Assembly (NCBI RefSeq): GCF_026340675.1
Contig: NZ_JAPEOX010000002.1
Coordinates: 1,860,001 to 1,924,000 of the forward strand
DNA from: Streptomyces sp. NBC_01264
GTDB taxonomy: Bacteria > Actinomycetota > Actinomycetes > Streptomycetales > Streptomycetaceae
Direction: 5' to 3'
Length of the DNA: 64,000 nucleotides
This document shows, piece after piece, positions 16,858 to 26,391 of this stretch. The notes beneath the pieces were generated by a model. It was given only the letters and a program-made list of their open reading frames with translations, ran no database searches and had not been told where the DNA came from. Each line of letters opens with the position of its first letter. The first letter of the stretch is position 1. Made by a program: the position numbers and the translations under genes.

Positions 16858-17255
16858 CAGGCCACCGCCCCGGCCAGGTCCACGGCGCTCCCGTCGGGGA
16901 CGATCCCCGCGACCGGCGGGAAGAACATCGACCCGTCCTCGTCCGCCACGTTCACCGCCACGCCCGCCGGACCGTCCGCCGCCGGAATCACCGCGTCGAC
17001 CAGCCGCGCACCCAGCACCGAGAGGAACTCCCACTCCCGGCCCGCGTCACCGCGCGCCTCCGCGAACCGCGCCAGCGCCTCCTCGTCCGTGAACGCGTAG
17101 ATCCACCGGATACCGCCCGAGACCGCCGACATCAGACCACCGTCGGGGCCATCGGGGAGCGGTACCAGGAGGACAGCCCGCCGGAACTCCCCCACCAGGC
17201 GTGCCGGATCACCCGATCCGTCCCGTATCGCGGCGATCTCTCCGGTCAGTTCCAT
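16857..17255 (-). CDS. SseB-like protein, first gene of the Rhs operon
   Basis: Protein of 132 residues resembling SseB-type domains, small alpha/beta proteins common near actinobacterial secretion and toxin loci. Recognisable segments are REFRRAVLLVPLPDG, a central GGIRWIYAFTDEEALARFAE, and a C-terminal PDGSAVDLAGAVA. A strong GGAGGGGGG ribosome site precedes the ATG at 17255. It heads the operon that continues through the W-rich protein and the Rhs toxin to the putative immunity gene. Its precise role is not known; a chaperone or adaptor for the toxin is plausible. Confidence 0.7.
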   Translation of the reverse strand: MELTGEIAAIRDGSGDPARLVGEFRRAVLLVPLPDGPDGGLMSAVSGGIRWIYAFTDEEALARFAEARGDAGREWEFLSVLGARLVDAVIPAADGPAGVAVNVADEDGSMFFPPVAGIVPDGSAVDLAGAVA

Positions 17256-17371
17256 GGCGTTGCGCCCCCCTCCGCACGGTCCACATCCGAAGAGGAAACG
17301 GTACCCCGACCGCCACGTCCCGAAGTGGCGCCCTCATCGGTCGCAGGCCGCTACGGGCATCCAGGCGGGGT

Positions 17372-18604
17372 TCAGCGGCACAGGGCGGTGTCCACGGCGC
17401 GTTCGAGATTCCTCCGGGCCGCCTCGTCGGTGAGCTGCATGGTGACCGCGACGTTGGTGGCACGGCCGTCGTCGGTGGCGCCGCCGCGGGTCTCGTACCC
17501 CGGGAAGCTGCCGCCGTGGCCCCAGGAGAGACCGCCGCACGGCAGCGGCCTGCTGACGAGGCCGAGTCCGTAGCGGGCGGCGGGGCCGAAGGTCGCTTCG
17601 GCGGGGACGGTGGAGCGCATCTGGGCGAGCTGGGCCGCGGGCAGGAGGCGGCCCGCCAGGAGTGCGCCGAAGAAGCGGTCGAGGTCGGAGGTGGTGGAGA
17701 TCATCTGGCCTGCCGCCCAGCCCCAGGAGGGGTCGATCTCCGTGATGTCGCGCAGCGGTCCGTCCGCCGTTTCCCGGTAGTAGCCGTGGGGGTGGGGCTC
17801 CCGGATGCCCGCGTCACCGGGGGCGGGGAAGTAGGTGTGGCGCAGCCCGATGCGCTTGAGGACGCGCCGGTCGATCTCCTCGGCGAGGGGGCGCTCGGTG
17901 ACCTTCTGGACGATCAGCCCGGCCAGGATGTAGTTGGTGTTGCTGTACTTCCACCCCTTCCCGGGGGCGAAGTCGGCCGGGTGCCGCAGGGCCGTGTCGA
18001 GCAGTTCGCGGGGGGAGTAGTACCGCACGTCGTCCCCCAGGTAGTTGCTGTAGTCGGGGAGTCCGCTGGTGTGCTGGAGGAGCCGGCGGACGCTGATGTG
18101 GCCTCCGTCGATCCCCTCCCCGCGGACCAGGCCGGGCAGGTAGTCGTCCACCATGGTGTCGAGGCCGATCTTCCCTTCGCCGACCAGCTGCAGGACGACG
18201 ACCGCGACGAAGGTCTTGGTGTTGCTGCCGATCCGTACCTGGCCGTCCCTGGGAACCTTCGAGCCCGTGGCCAGGTCGCCGAGCCCTGCGGTGTAGGTGC
18301 GGGTGCGGCCGCCGGCGTCCTGGACGCTCGCCAGCGCGGCGGGCGTGCCGTCGTCGCGCACCAGCGAGTTCAGGGCCCGCTGGACGGTGTCCGGCCTGGC
18401 GGCCGCGGAGGTCGCTGATTCGGATACGGAGGAATCGGAGGCGGAGCCCGTGGAGGCGGAGGCGGAGGCCGTGGGCGGGGCGAGGGCGCCCAGCGTCATG
18501 ACGCCGACGGCCACCGCCGCCGCGGCCGACACCGCTCGTCGCCGACTGCCGCCGTACTGCCGCCGGTTCGAGGAAGGAAGGCCCTGCCGGGTCTCGGCTC
18601 GCAT
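17372..18604 (-). CDS. secreted serine hydrolase, beta-lactamase class C / DD-carboxypeptidase fold
   Basis: Protein of 410 residues with a twin-arginine-like N-terminus (SNRRQYGGSRRRAVSA) and a hydrophobic signal segment ending near ASASAS, so it is exported. The class C beta-lactamase/DD-peptidase triad motifs are present: SNTK (catalytic Ser and Lys), YSNTNY (catalytic Tyr) and HGG in WGHGGSFPGY. It likely acts on cell-wall peptides or small esters outside the cell. It is read divergently from the next two-component system, with about 115 bases between the starts, so the kinase pair may control it. Confidence 0.88.
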   Translation of the reverse strand: MRAETRQGLPSSNRRQYGGSRRRAVSAAAAVAVGVMTLGALAPPTASASASTGSASDSSVSESATSAAARPDTVQRALNSLVRDDGTPAALASVQDAGGRTRTYTAGLGDLATGSKVPRDGQVRIGSNTKTFVAVVVLQLVGEGKIGLDTMVDDYLPGLVRGEGIDGGHISVRRLLQHTSGLPDYSNYLGDDVRYYSPRELLDTALRHPADFAPGKGWKYSNTNYILAGLIVQKVTERPLAEEIDRRVLKRIGLRHTYFPAPGDAGIREPHPHGYYRETADGPLRDITEIDPSWGWAAGQMISTTSDLDRFFGALLAGRLLPAAQLAQMRSTVPAEATFGPAARYGLGLVSRPLPCGGLSWGHGGSFPGYETRGGATDDGRATNVAVTMQLTDEAARRNLERAVDTALCR

Positions 18605-18718
18605 GAGTCAACTCCTGGGGAATCGTTCGGTGGGAGCACGAATCCTGGCTGTCCGGGCCCTGCGGCCGCATCGCGGGAAGGCGGGAGGAATCACTCCCCC
18701 GATCGGGGGAGGCCGCCA

Positions 18719-19990
18719 GTGGAGTGCCCGGTGATACTGGCGACCATGATCAGGATGATCCGGCCGCTGCTGCGCGGCTCCACGTATTCGGGTGTGCTGT
18801 TCGCCTACTGCGGCGCTCTGGCGAGCCTTCCGCTGCTGCCCTTCGCCCTGTTGCCGGCGCTGTCGTGGAGGTTCGCTCCCGAGAGCGCGCAGATCGTCCT
18901 GGCCCTGCTGGTCTGGGCGGTACTCGTCGGCGTGGCCGGACTGGCTCGCCCCGTACGGCGGGCGCTGGTGGTGTCCGCCCGCCGAATGCTGAGGGTGCCG
19001 CTGCCGAATCCGGTGGCCGGTCACCGGACTTCCGCCTCCCCGGGCCTCGACCGCTGGCGGACCCCGCTCTGGCTGCTGCTGCACGTGGCTCTGGGGTGGA
19101 CGGGCGCGCTGGTGAGCGGCGTACTGGTCATCGCGGGCCTGACCCTGCCGGGGGACCGGCTCCGCTCCGAGCTGGAGCTGAGCCTGTTCGACTGGTCGGT
19201 GCGGGCGGAGGACGGCTGGAGCAGCTGGGCGGTGGCGCTCGGCTGCCTGCTGCTGGCGGCGGCCGTCTGCGTGGTGGTGACGAATACTCTGCGGTGGCTG
19301 GCGCCCAGGCTGTTGGGGCCGTCGGCGGCCGAACGGCTCGCGCTGGCCGCCGAACGGGAACAGCTCCTGGCCGAACGCCACCGGATAGCACACGAGTTGC
19401 ACGATTCGATCGGGCACACGCTGACGGCGGCCACCATCCAGGCGGCGGTGGCCGGCGAGGTGCTCTCCGCCGACCCGGCGGCAGCGCGGGCCGCCATGCG
19501 CAGCATCGAGGAGTCGACGCGGGCCGCGCTGGAGGACCTGGACTACGTACTCGGAGTGCTGCGCGACGAATCCTCGGGGACGGCGCCGACCCGGACCCTG
19601 GCCGACCTCCCCGAGCTGCTGGACCGACTGCGGCACGCGGGGGCGGTGGTGGAACCGGAGCTGTCGGGCGAGCTGGCGCAGGTCCGGGGAACGCTCTCCC
19701 GGGCGGCGTACCGGATCCTCCAGGAGGGGCTGACGAACGCGCTGCGCCACGGGGCGGGCGGCCCGATCGAGGTCCGGGTGGCGACAGGGCCGGACGGACT
19801 GGATCTCACGGTGGTCAACCGGACCGGGGCACGGACGGGCCCGGGTCCGGGTGCCTTCCCGACCTCCAGCTACGGTCTGTCCGGACTGGCCGAGCGCGTC
19901 CGGCTGCTGCACGGTGAATTCCGGGCCGGCCCGGACGGGACGCAGCACTGGCGGCTGGCCTGCCGGCTGCCGGTACGGGCGTCGGTGTGA
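18719..19990 (+). CDS. NarL-type sensor histidine kinase
   Basis: Protein of 423 residues with four probable membrane helices in the first 200 residues. A HisKA_3 dimerisation/phosphoacceptor motif, RHRIAHELHDSIGHTL, contains the phosphorylated His. The C-terminal HATPase region has LQEGLTNALRHG (N box) and SYGLSGLAERVRLL (G box). It senses a signal at the membrane and phosphorylates the regulator encoded next. The GTG at 18719 follows GGGGGAGG by about 6 bases and is preferred; an ATG at 18746 is a possible alternative. The stop has a GTGA overlap with the regulator start. Confidence 0.88.
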   Translation: MECPVILATMIRMIRPLLRGSTYSGVLFAYCGALASLPLLPFALLPALSWRFAPESAQIVLALLVWAVLVGVAGLARPVRRALVVSARRMLRVPLPNPVAGHRTSASPGLDRWRTPLWLLLHVALGWTGALVSGVLVIAGLTLPGDRLRSELELSLFDWSVRAEDGWSSWAVALGCLLLAAAVCVVVTNTLRWLAPRLLGPSAAERLALAAEREQLLAERHRIAHELHDSIGHTLTAATIQAAVAGEVLSADPAAARAAMRSIEESTRAALEDLDYVLGVLRDESSGTAPTRTLADLPELLDRLRHAGAVVEPELSGELAQVRGTLSRAAYRILQEGLTNALRHGAGGPIEVRVATGPDGLDLTVVNRTGARTGPGPGAFPTSSYGLSGLAERVRLLHGEFRAGPDGTQHWRLACRLPVRASV

Positions 19991-20760
19991 GCGGATCCGA
20001 CGCGGGCCAGAGCACGGCCCTGCCCTCCGTCACCAGCCCCTCAGCCAACGGCCCTTCCGCCACCGGCCCCTCCGTCACCCTCCTGATCGCGGACGACGAC
20101 GAGGTCACCCGCAGCGGCCTGCGCCTGCTGCTCGCCGCACAGCCGGGGATCACGGTGGTCGGCGAGGCCGCCGACGGCGTCGAAGCGGTCGAACGAGCGA
20201 GGCTCCTGCGACCGGACGTGGTCCTCATGGACGTCCGGATGCCGCGTCTCAACGGGATCGAGGCCACCCGCCAACTCGTCGCCGGAGCGGCCGAAGCGGC
20301 TGAAGCGGGCGGAGCGGCCGGAGCGGGCGAACCGCCGAAGGTCGTGGTGATCACCACCTTCGAGAACGACGGCTACGTCACGGCCGCCCTCAGCGCCGGC
20401 GCCAGCGGCTTCGTCCTCAAGCGCCTCCCCGTCCGCCGGATCGCCGAGGCGGTCCGGGTGGTGGCGGCGGGCGAAGCCGTCCTCTTCCCGGCCGCCCTGG
20501 GCCGCATGGTCGCGCCCCGCCCGCTGGGCTCCGCGGAGGCCCTGCCGCGGGCCGCCCTCACCGGCCGGGAGGAGGAGGTGCTGCGCCTGATGGCCACCGG
20601 GCTCTCCAATCCGGAGATCGCGGAATCCCTCACCGTGAGCCTGGAGACGGTCAAGACGCACGTCGGAAACGTGCTGACCAAGCTCGGCGCGCAGAACCGG
20701 ACCCATGCGGTGGTGATCGCGTACGAGTCCGGTCTGGTGGTCCCGGGCTTCGCCGGCTGA
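19987..20760 (+). CDS. NarL/LuxR-family response regulator
   Basis: Protein of 257 residues. The receiver domain has acidic DDDE near residue 37, the phosphoacceptor Asp in DVVLMDVRMP, and conserved Thr and Lys later. The C-terminal LuxR helix-turn-helix is clear in LTGREEEVLRLMATGLSNPE and VSLETVKTHVGNVLTKL. A ~30-residue Ser/Pro/Thr-rich tail precedes the receiver, and the loop after the Asp contains an Ala-rich insertion (about residues 98-115), both unusual. The GTG start overlaps the kinase stop, confirming a cognate pair. Likely targets include the divergent hydrolase gene. Confidence 0.88.
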   Translation: MSGSDAGQSTALPSVTSPSANGPSATGPSVTLLIADDDEVTRSGLRLLLAAQPGITVVGEAADGVEAVERARLLRPDVVLMDVRMPRLNGIEATRQLVAGAAEAAEAGGAAGAGEPPKVVVITTFENDGYVTAALSAGASGFVLKRLPVRRIAEAVRVVAAGEAVLFPAALGRMVAPRPLGSAEALPRAALTGREEEVLRLMATGLSNPEIAESLTVSLETVKTHVGNVLTKLGAQNRTHAVVIAYESGLVVPGFAG

Positions 20761-20947
20761 CCGGCTTCCCGTCCTCTTCGCAGCAGCCCGTCAGTGATCC
20801 GTATGGACTTGGCCCCTCGCCGTCAAGGGCCCGTCATGGGGTGGGCCCGGGGGCGGGGGCGCGGGGATAGCTTCGGTGTCGTGCCCCGGACCGCCTCCCC
20901 GCATCCGGGGCCTCATCCGCCGCTCGTGGTTCCTCTGGGAGGGCCCC

Positions 20948-21346
20948 ATGTGTTTGTTCCTGTACGACGACGACCCGGAGCCTGAAGAACAGGTCCGGCC
21001 CGTACGCGTCCCCACCGGACCCGTCCCGGCCGGACCCCTGTACGTACCGGTCCTGCCGGGAAGGGCGGAGGTGGTGGTGCGCCTGTTCCGCACCCCGCTG
21101 GGGGCCCGTACCGCCGTGGGCTTCACGACCGCGGAGCGGCTGACCGCCACGCTCGGCGCCGGCCGGCCCTGGATCCGGCTCTCCGAGTCCGCGCTCCGTG
21201 CGATCGCCGGGCCGGTCGGGGCGGCCCTGCTGACCGTCGATCCGACGCTGACCGCTCCGGCGGTCACCGCACCGGCGATGGCGGTGACCGGTCCCGTCAG
21301 CACACCGGTGCCGCAGGATCCCGATGTCGCCGCCCGGACCGTCTGA
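20948..21346 (+). CDS. SAV_915-family protein
   Basis: Protein of 132 residues similar to the actinobacterial SAV_915 family, a small domain related to SseB. Diagnostic parts are the N-terminal MCLFLYDDDPEPEEQV, GPLYVPVLPGRAEVVVRLF, and the middle TAVGFTTAERLTATLG. Its function is not established. The ATG at 20948 follows GGGAGG. An upstream in-frame start would add 24 residues but lacks the family-like sequence. The next gene, a LysA-like decarboxylase, begins 14 bases after its stop, so the two are probably co-transcribed; SAV_915 genes are often found beside such decarboxylases. Confidence 0.75.
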   Translation: MCLFLYDDDPEPEEQVRPVRVPTGPVPAGPLYVPVLPGRAEVVVRLFRTPLGARTAVGFTTAERLTATLGAGRPWIRLSESALRAIAGPVGAALLTVDPTLTAPAVTAPAMAVTGPVSTPVPQDPDVAARTV

Positions 21347-21359
21347 GGGGAACCGCACC

Positions 21360-22694
21360 ATGACCGTCACCGACCTCCCCGACGCTCCGACCGCCGCCGG
21401 CGAACTGTCCGTGTGGCCCGCGTCCACCACCCTTCTGCCGCACGGCGACCTCGCCGTCGGTGGCGTGTCCCTCACCGAGATCGCCGACCGCTTCGGCACA
21501 CCGGCCTACGTGCTGGACGAGGGCGAGGTGCGCGACCGGTGCCGCGCCTACCGCGCCGCCCTCCCCGAGGCCGGTGTCCTCTACGCCGCCAAGGCCTTCC
21601 TCTCCCGCGCGATGGTGCGCTGGGTGGAGGAGGAGGGACTGGGCCTGGACGTCTGCTCCGCCGGGGAGTTGGAGCTCGCCGTGACCGCCGGTTTCCCCGC
21701 CGGGCGCATCGTGCTCCACGGCAACGCGAAGTCGCCCCGTGACCTGGAGGCGGCGCTGCGGCTGGGCGTGGGGCGGATCGTCATCGACAGTCCGTCCGAG
21801 GTGGCCAGGATCGCGGCCGCCGTCGGGCCCGGCGGGCGCCAGAAGGTGCTGGTGCGGGTCGTGCCGGGCGTCTCGGCCGGGGGTCACGCCAAGATCCGCA
21901 CGGGTACGGAGGGCCAGAAGTTCGGGCTCTCGATCGCCGACGGGTCGGCGCAGCACGCCATCGCGCGCGTACTCGGCCAGCCGCGGCTCGAACTGACCGG
22001 TCTGCACTGCCACATCGGCTCGCAGATCACCGAGGTGAAGCCGTACCTGGTGGCGCTGCGGCGCATGGTGGGGCTGATGGCCCGCGTCCGTGACGCGCAC
22101 GGGGTCGTCCTGCCCGAACTGGACATGGGCGGCGGCCACGGCATCGCCTACCGGCCCGGCGAACCCGCCCTCGACCTCACCGCGCTCGCCCGCCGGATGC
22201 GCACCGGGCTCGACGAGGCCTGCGCCGCCGCGGGCCTGCCCGTACCCCGGCTCGTCATCGAACCGGGGCGCGCCGTCGTCGGACCGGCCGGGGTCGCCCT
22301 GTACCGCGTACTGGCCGTCAAGCGCACGGGCGAGACCGTGTTCGCCGCCGTCGACGGCGGCATGAGCGACAACCCGAGGCCCGCCCTGTACGGGGTGCGC
22401 TACGCGCCCCGACTCATCGGCCGCCACTCGACGGCCGATCCGCGCAGGACGACGGTCGTGGGCCGGCACTGCGAGGCCGGGGACATCCTCGCCGGCGATG
22501 TGGAACTGCCGGGCGACGTCCACCCCGGCGACCTGCTCGCCGTTCCCGTGGCGGGCGCGTACCAGCTGTCGATGGCCTCCGGCTACAACATGGTCGGCCG
22601 GCCCCCGGTGATCGCGGTCCACGCGGGCACGGCCCGGACGCTCGTCCGGCGCGAGACGCTGGACGACGTCCGCAGACGCGACATCGGAGGCTAG
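21360..22694 (+). CDS. lysA: diaminopimelate decarboxylase-like PLP enzyme
   Basis: Protein of 444 residues of the fold-type III PLP decarboxylases (LysA group). Visible features are the PLP lysine in LYAAKAFLS, LDVCSAGELELA, HGNAKSPRDLE, HCHIGSQ, GGGHGIAY, EPGRAVVGPAG, and the active-site-like CEAGDIL, where LysA usually has CESGD. It decarboxylates meso-diaminopimelate to lysine or a related amino diacid. The substitution and its partner SAV_915 gene leave room for a specialised paralogue rather than the main lysine enzyme. The start at 21360 has AGGGGA about 7 bases upstream. Confidence 0.85.
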   Translation: MTVTDLPDAPTAAGELSVWPASTTLLPHGDLAVGGVSLTEIADRFGTPAYVLDEGEVRDRCRAYRAALPEAGVLYAAKAFLSRAMVRWVEEEGLGLDVCSAGELELAVTAGFPAGRIVLHGNAKSPRDLEAALRLGVGRIVIDSPSEVARIAAAVGPGGRQKVLVRVVPGVSAGGHAKIRTGTEGQKFGLSIADGSAQHAIARVLGQPRLELTGLHCHIGSQITEVKPYLVALRRMVGLMARVRDAHGVVLPELDMGGGHGIAYRPGEPALDLTALARRMRTGLDEACAAAGLPVPRLVIEPGRAVVGPAGVALYRVLAVKRTGETVFAAVDGGMSDNPRPALYGVRYAPRLIGRHSTADPRRTTVVGRHCEAGDILAGDVELPGDVHPGDLLAVPVAGAYQLSMASGYNMVGRPPVIAVHAGTARTLVRRETLDDVRRRDIGG

Positions 22695-22802
22695 GGCGAA
22701 AGAGACGGCCCAGGTGGTCCCCGCCCGTGCCGGGAAGGTTCACCGAGTTGCCGGACCGTGGCTGCACGCGTCAGCCGTCCCCTCTGCCCTACGGTGCATC
22801 CC

Positions 22803-23138
22803 ATGGCGCTGGCGGCGAAGATGATCACGATTGACTGCGCGGAACCCCGGGAGCTCGCCGACTGGTGGGCGCAGGCTCTGGGAGTCGAAGTCGCCGAGGA
22901 CTTCGGCGACTTCGTCGTCCTCGCGGCCCGACCGCTCGTCCTGGGCTTCCAGCGCGCGCCCGAGAGGAAGCCGGTCAAGAACCGGGTCCACGTCGACTTC
23001 GACGCGGCGGACCGCAAGGCCGAGGTCGACCGGCTCGTGCGGCTGGGGGCCACGGTCGTCGGCGAGCACACCGCGCCGGGCTTCGCGTGGACGACCTTGC
23101 AGGATCCCGTCGGCAACGAGTTCTGCGTCGCCGGCTGA
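22803..23138 (+). CDS. VOC-superfamily (glyoxalase-like) protein
   Basis: Protein of 111 residues with the Streptomyces glyoxalase-like pattern: an N-terminal KMITIDCAEPRELADWWAQA beta-alpha unit, FGDFVVLAARPLVLGFQR, and a C-terminal unit with RVHVDFDAAD, GATVVGEH and LQDPVGNEFCV. VOC proteins bind a metal and a small substrate or antibiotic; the chemistry cannot be assigned. The ATG at 22803 starts the conserved sequence, and an earlier in-frame codon adds only non-conserved residues. It stands alone and converges with the permease gene, with only 28 bases between the two stops. Confidence 0.78.
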   Translation: MALAAKMITIDCAEPRELADWWAQALGVEVAEDFGDFVVLAARPLVLGFQRAPERKPVKNRVHVDFDAADRKAEVDRLVRLGATVVGEHTAPGFAWTTLQDPVGNEFCVAG

Positions 23139-23166
23139 CCCGTCCGGGACGGGTCGGCACCCGGCG

Positions 23167-25104
23167 TCAGCCGGCGTGGACGTGGGGGCGGCGGGCCCGG
23201 TCGGGTTCGGCCTCGCGGATGACCTCGCGGGTGACGGGCGCGACTTCGCCCTGGCCGAAGAGGAAGAAGCGCAGGAAGTTGGCCATCGGGTTGCCCTCGG
23301 TCCACTCGAAGTAGATGTGGGGGCGCTGGCCGGTCTCGTCGCGTACGTGGAGCAGGAAGGCCGCCAGGGCGTTGGGGATGCTGGAGCTCTCCAGGGTCAG
23401 GACGCGGTAGCGGCCGTGGAGCACTTCGCCGCGGACCCGCATGCCGGATTCGAACTCGGACGCGTCCAGGACCGTGACCTCGACGAACATGACGTCGTCA
23501 CCGGGCGGGATGTCGTTGTCCGCGCGGATCTGTTCCTTCTTCTGCCGGTACTCGTCCAGGTCCCGGTTGTCGGGCTCGTTCGCGATGAAGCGGATCGTGC
23601 GGTTGGACGTGTCGCGGATGAAGCGCTGCGCCATGTCGTCCAGTTCCACGTCCGTGACGCGCAGCTCGAAGACGCGGGCCAGGCGGGACAGCAGCGAGAG
23701 CGCCATGATCCCGCCGATGAAGCAGGCGCCGATCTTGACGCCGTCGGGCCGCTCGACGACGTTCACAGCGGTGGTGTAGATGAAGACGGCGGAGATGACG
23801 CCGAAGCCGATGGTCCAGCCGCGCTCGCCCGCGCGGCGGGCGGCGATGGTCACGGCGACGGCCGCCGAGGTGATCAGGACGAGGACGCCGGTGGCGTACG
23901 CGCCGCCCTGCGCGTCGACGTCGGCGTCGAAGATCCAGGTCACCAGGAAGGCGACGAGGGTGAAGACGATGACCATGGGGCGCAGGGCGCGGGCCCAGTG
24001 CGGGGCCATGCCGTAGCGGGGCAGGTAGCGGGGCATCAGGTTGAGCAGGCCGGCCATCGCCGAGGAGCCGGCGAACCACAGGATGAGGATCGTGGAGATG
24101 TCGTAGACCGTGCCGAAGGCGGAGCCCAGGTACTCGTGGGCGAGGTAGGCGAGGGCGCGGCCGTTGGCCTCGCCTCCTGGCTTGAACTGGTCGGCGGGGA
24201 TCAGGAGCGTGGTGATGAAGCTGGAGCAGATCAGGAAGACGCTCATGATGATGGCCGCGGTCGTCAGCAGCTTCTTGGCCCCGCGGATCCGGCCGGCCGG
24301 CTTCGCCTCGGTGTCCTCGGGGTCGCCCTTGACGTGCGGCATGACCGCGACGCCGGTCTCGAAGCCGGAGAGGCCGAGCGCGAGCTTCGGGAAGACGATG
24401 AGGGCGATGGCGATCATCATGAACGGGTTGCCGTGCTCGGTGGTCAGCGCGGTCGTCCAGTCGGTGATGACGTGCGGTTCGGTCATCACGTTCCACAGCC
24501 CGACGGCCACGACCACGACGTTCAGGCCGAGATAGGTGGCCACCAGGACCACGGCCACCCCGATGGCCTCGCTGAACCCCTTGAGGAAGACGGCCCCGAG
24601 CAGCGCGATCATGATCAGGGTGATCAGTACCTCGTGACCGTGAAGCGTGCTGGTGAGGTGCGGGTTCTCCACCAGGTGCGCGGTGGCGTCGGCGGCGGAG
24701 AGGGTGATGGTGATGAGGAAGTCGGTCGCCGCGAATCCGAGCAGGGTCAGGACGAACAGCTTGCCCTTCCAGAACGTCAGGAGCCGTTCCAGCATGGCGA
24801 TCGAGCCCTCGCCGTGCGGGCTCTCCTCCGCGACCCGCCGGTAGACGGGCAGGGCGCCGAAGAGAGTGAGGAGCACCAGCACGATGGTCGCCAGCGGTGA
24901 CAGCAGTCCGGCGGCCAGCGCCGCGATGCCGGGCTGGTAGCCGAGGGTGGAGAAGTAGTCGAGACCCGTCAGGCACATGACCCGCCACCACGGCCGGCCG
25001 TGCGGCTGGGCCGCTGCCTCCTTGGCGGCGGGCGAACTGTTCTCGGCGGTCAAGCCTTCCAGCATCCACGCTCGCAGGCGCGAGGTGCGGGCAGCGGTGG
25101 CCAT
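23167..25104 (-). CDS. APC-type amino acid permease with large C-terminal domain
   Basis: Protein of 645 residues. About twelve hydrophobic membrane segments lie between residues 40 and 440, starting with the APC-like [16 protein letters not shown] and including [20 protein letters not shown] cytoplasmic C-terminal region of about 200 residues follows ([34 protein letters not shown]). The family imports amino acids or cations with protons. A c-di-AMP riboswitch sometimes precedes related genes, but the short leader here does not show one. Its start lies 77 bases beyond the stop of the truncated TauE gene on the same strand. Confidence 0.85.
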   Translation of the reverse strand: MATAARTSRLRAWMLEGLTAENSSPAAKEAAAQPHGRPWWRVMCLTGLDYFSTLGYQPGIAALAAGLLSPLATIVLVLLTLFGALPVYRRVAEESPHGEGSIAMLERLLTFWKGKLFVLTLLGFAATDFLITITLSAADATAHLVENPHLTSTLHGHEVLITLIMIALLGAVFLKGFSEAIGVAVVLVATYLGLNVVVVAVGLWNVMTEPHVITDWTTALTTEHGNPFMMIAIALIVFPKLALGLSGFETGVAVMPHVKGDPEDTEAKPAGRIRGAKKLLTTAAIIMSVFLICSSFITTLLIPADQFKPGGEANGRALAYLAHEYLGSAFGTVYDISTILILWFAGSSAMAGLLNLMPRYLPRYGMAPHWARALRPMVIVFTLVAFLVTWIFDADVDAQGGAYATGVLVLITSAAVAVTIAARRAGERGWTIGFGVISAVFIYTTAVNVVERPDGVKIGACFIGGIMALSLLSRLARVFELRVTDVELDDMAQRFIRDTSNRTIRFIANEPDNRDLDEYRQKKEQIRADNDIPPGDDVMFVEVTVLDASEFESGMRVRGEVLHGRYRVLTLESSSIPNALAAFLLHVRDETGQRPHIYFEWTEGNPMANFLRFFLFGQGEVAPVTREVIREAEPDRARRPHVHAG

Positions 25105-25181
25105 CGTGGTGGGCTCCTGTCGTACGGCAAAGAATCAGCCATCGACGGCGACGGCTGGGCAAGCGTACGCAGCCTGATCAC

Positions 25182-25808
25182 TTATGCCCGGAGTTGAGCC
25201 AATCCTGACGCGTCCTTAACGGGCGTCCTCCCGGTGGCGCAATACGCGTCCTCCCCGAACAGCAGCACGATCGTCGGGATCAGCAGCTCACCCCCTGCCA
25301 CGCCCATGATCGCCGCGACCACCCCGATCCCGAACCCGGCCACGACACCGGCGGGCACCCGCGCCCACAGCGGCAGCGCGAGGGCGTCCACGGGCGTGGT
25401 GTGGGTGACCACCAGGGCAGCGGCCACGAGCGCCATCAATGCCGCGAGGACCTTGTACAAAGTGGCGGAGCGCATGCGTACCGCCCAGGCGGCTCCGGCC
25501 CAGGCGCCGAGCAGGCTGCCGGCCAGCAGGTTGACCGCGACCGGCCAGCGGGCGGCCACCTCGGCGGCCGGGACCGCGGCCAGCCGGGCGGGCAACGCGA
25601 CCAGGACCACGACCAGGCTCATCGCCTTGTTCAGGATGACCGCCGCCAGCGCCGCGAACCCGAAGAGGCCGATCAGCAGCGGCAGCCGGAACTCCGCGCC
25701 GCCCAGCCCGATCATCCCGCCCAGGACGCCGATGGCCGCCCCCGCGCCGAAGACGACGGGTGCCGGTCGCGTCGAGCGGTGGGGGGCGAGGTCCTGGTCA
25801 GTGCGCAT
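25182..25808 (-). CDS. TauE/SafE-family permease, C-terminally truncated
   Basis: About 208 residues with six hydrophobic segments and the two family motifs: GVLGGMIGLGGAEFRLPLLI near the start and GVVAAIMGVAGGELLIPTIV near the end. TauE/SafE proteins are anion exporters, usually around 250-270 residues. After LLFGEDAY the sequence departs from the family (CATGRTPVKDAS) and stops, so the last two helices (60-70 residues) are missing. The gene is probably non-functional, cut by a deletion whose edge lies in the leader of the permease gene. The ATG at 25808 is chosen because upstream codons do not look coding. Confidence 0.7.
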   Translation of the reverse strand: MRTDQDLAPHRSTRPAPVVFGAGAAIGVLGGMIGLGGAEFRLPLLIGLFGFAALAAVILNKAMSLVVVLVALPARLAAVPAAEVAARWPVAVNLLAGSLLGAWAGAAWAVRMRSATLYKVLAALMALVAAALVVTHTTPVDALALPLWARVPAGVVAGFGIGVVAAIMGVAGGELLIPTIVLLFGEDAYCATGRTPVKDASGLAQLRA

Positions 25809-25974
25809 GGCGGGCATCCTCCCAGGACCTCCGAGCACCGCGACGGGGTGACGACGCCCCGGGGCCTCCAGGAGCGGTCGACACGAGGAGGACGGGCGGC
25901 CCTGGGGAGCCCTCCGTACGCACGCCGTCCCCTTAGGCTGCCCGCACCGACCATTCGTCACAAAGGGAGTGAAC

Positions 25975-26391
25975 GTGCCCTCTCGCCTGAACCCGTACAT
26001 CAGCTTCGCCGGCGACGCGAAGCAGGCCATGGAGTTCTACAAGGAGGTGTTCGGCGGCGAGCTGGCCGTCCACACCTACGGCGACTTCGGTTCCGAGGCG
26101 CCCCCCGGATACGCCAACAAGGTCATGCACGGCATGCTCGAGACGACCGGCGGGTTCACGCTGATGGGCGCCGACAACCCGCCCGGGGCGGAGCACAAGC
26201 CCGGGAACAACATCTCGGTGAGCCTGAGCGGCGACGACCAGGACGAGCTGCGGGGCTACTGGAACAAGCTGTCCGACGGCGGCACGGTGTCCGTCCCCCT
26301 GGAGAAGCAGATGTGGGGCGACGTCTTCGGCATGTGCACGGACACGTTCGGCATCACGTGGATGGTCAACGTCAGAGAACAGCAGGGCTGA
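25975..26391 (+). CDS. VOC-family protein, PhnB/3-demethylubiquinone-like
   Basis: Protein of 138 residues matching the PhnB-like branch of the VOC superfamily: NPYISFAGDAKQAMEFYKEV, FGGELAVHTYGD, TLMGADNPPG and the C-terminal MWGDVFGMCTDTFGITWMVN. Such proteins are often annotated as glyoxalase or epimerase, but substrates are rarely known. GTG at 25975 is preferred to GTG at 25969 because AAAGGGAG is then at a normal distance of about 6 bases. It is read divergently from the TauE remnant and has no obvious operon partner. Confidence 0.8.
   Translation: MPSRLNPYISFAGDAKQAMEFYKEVFGGELAVHTYGDFGSEAPPGYANKVMHGMLETTGGFTLMGADNPPGAEHKPGNNISVSLSGDDQDELRGYWNKLSDGGTVSVPLEKQMWGDVFGMCTDTFGITWMVNVREQQG

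Noticed and set aside
25105..25200. c-di-AMP riboswitch ahead of the APC permease
   Set aside because: The leader is too short and lacks the conserved core of that riboswitch class.
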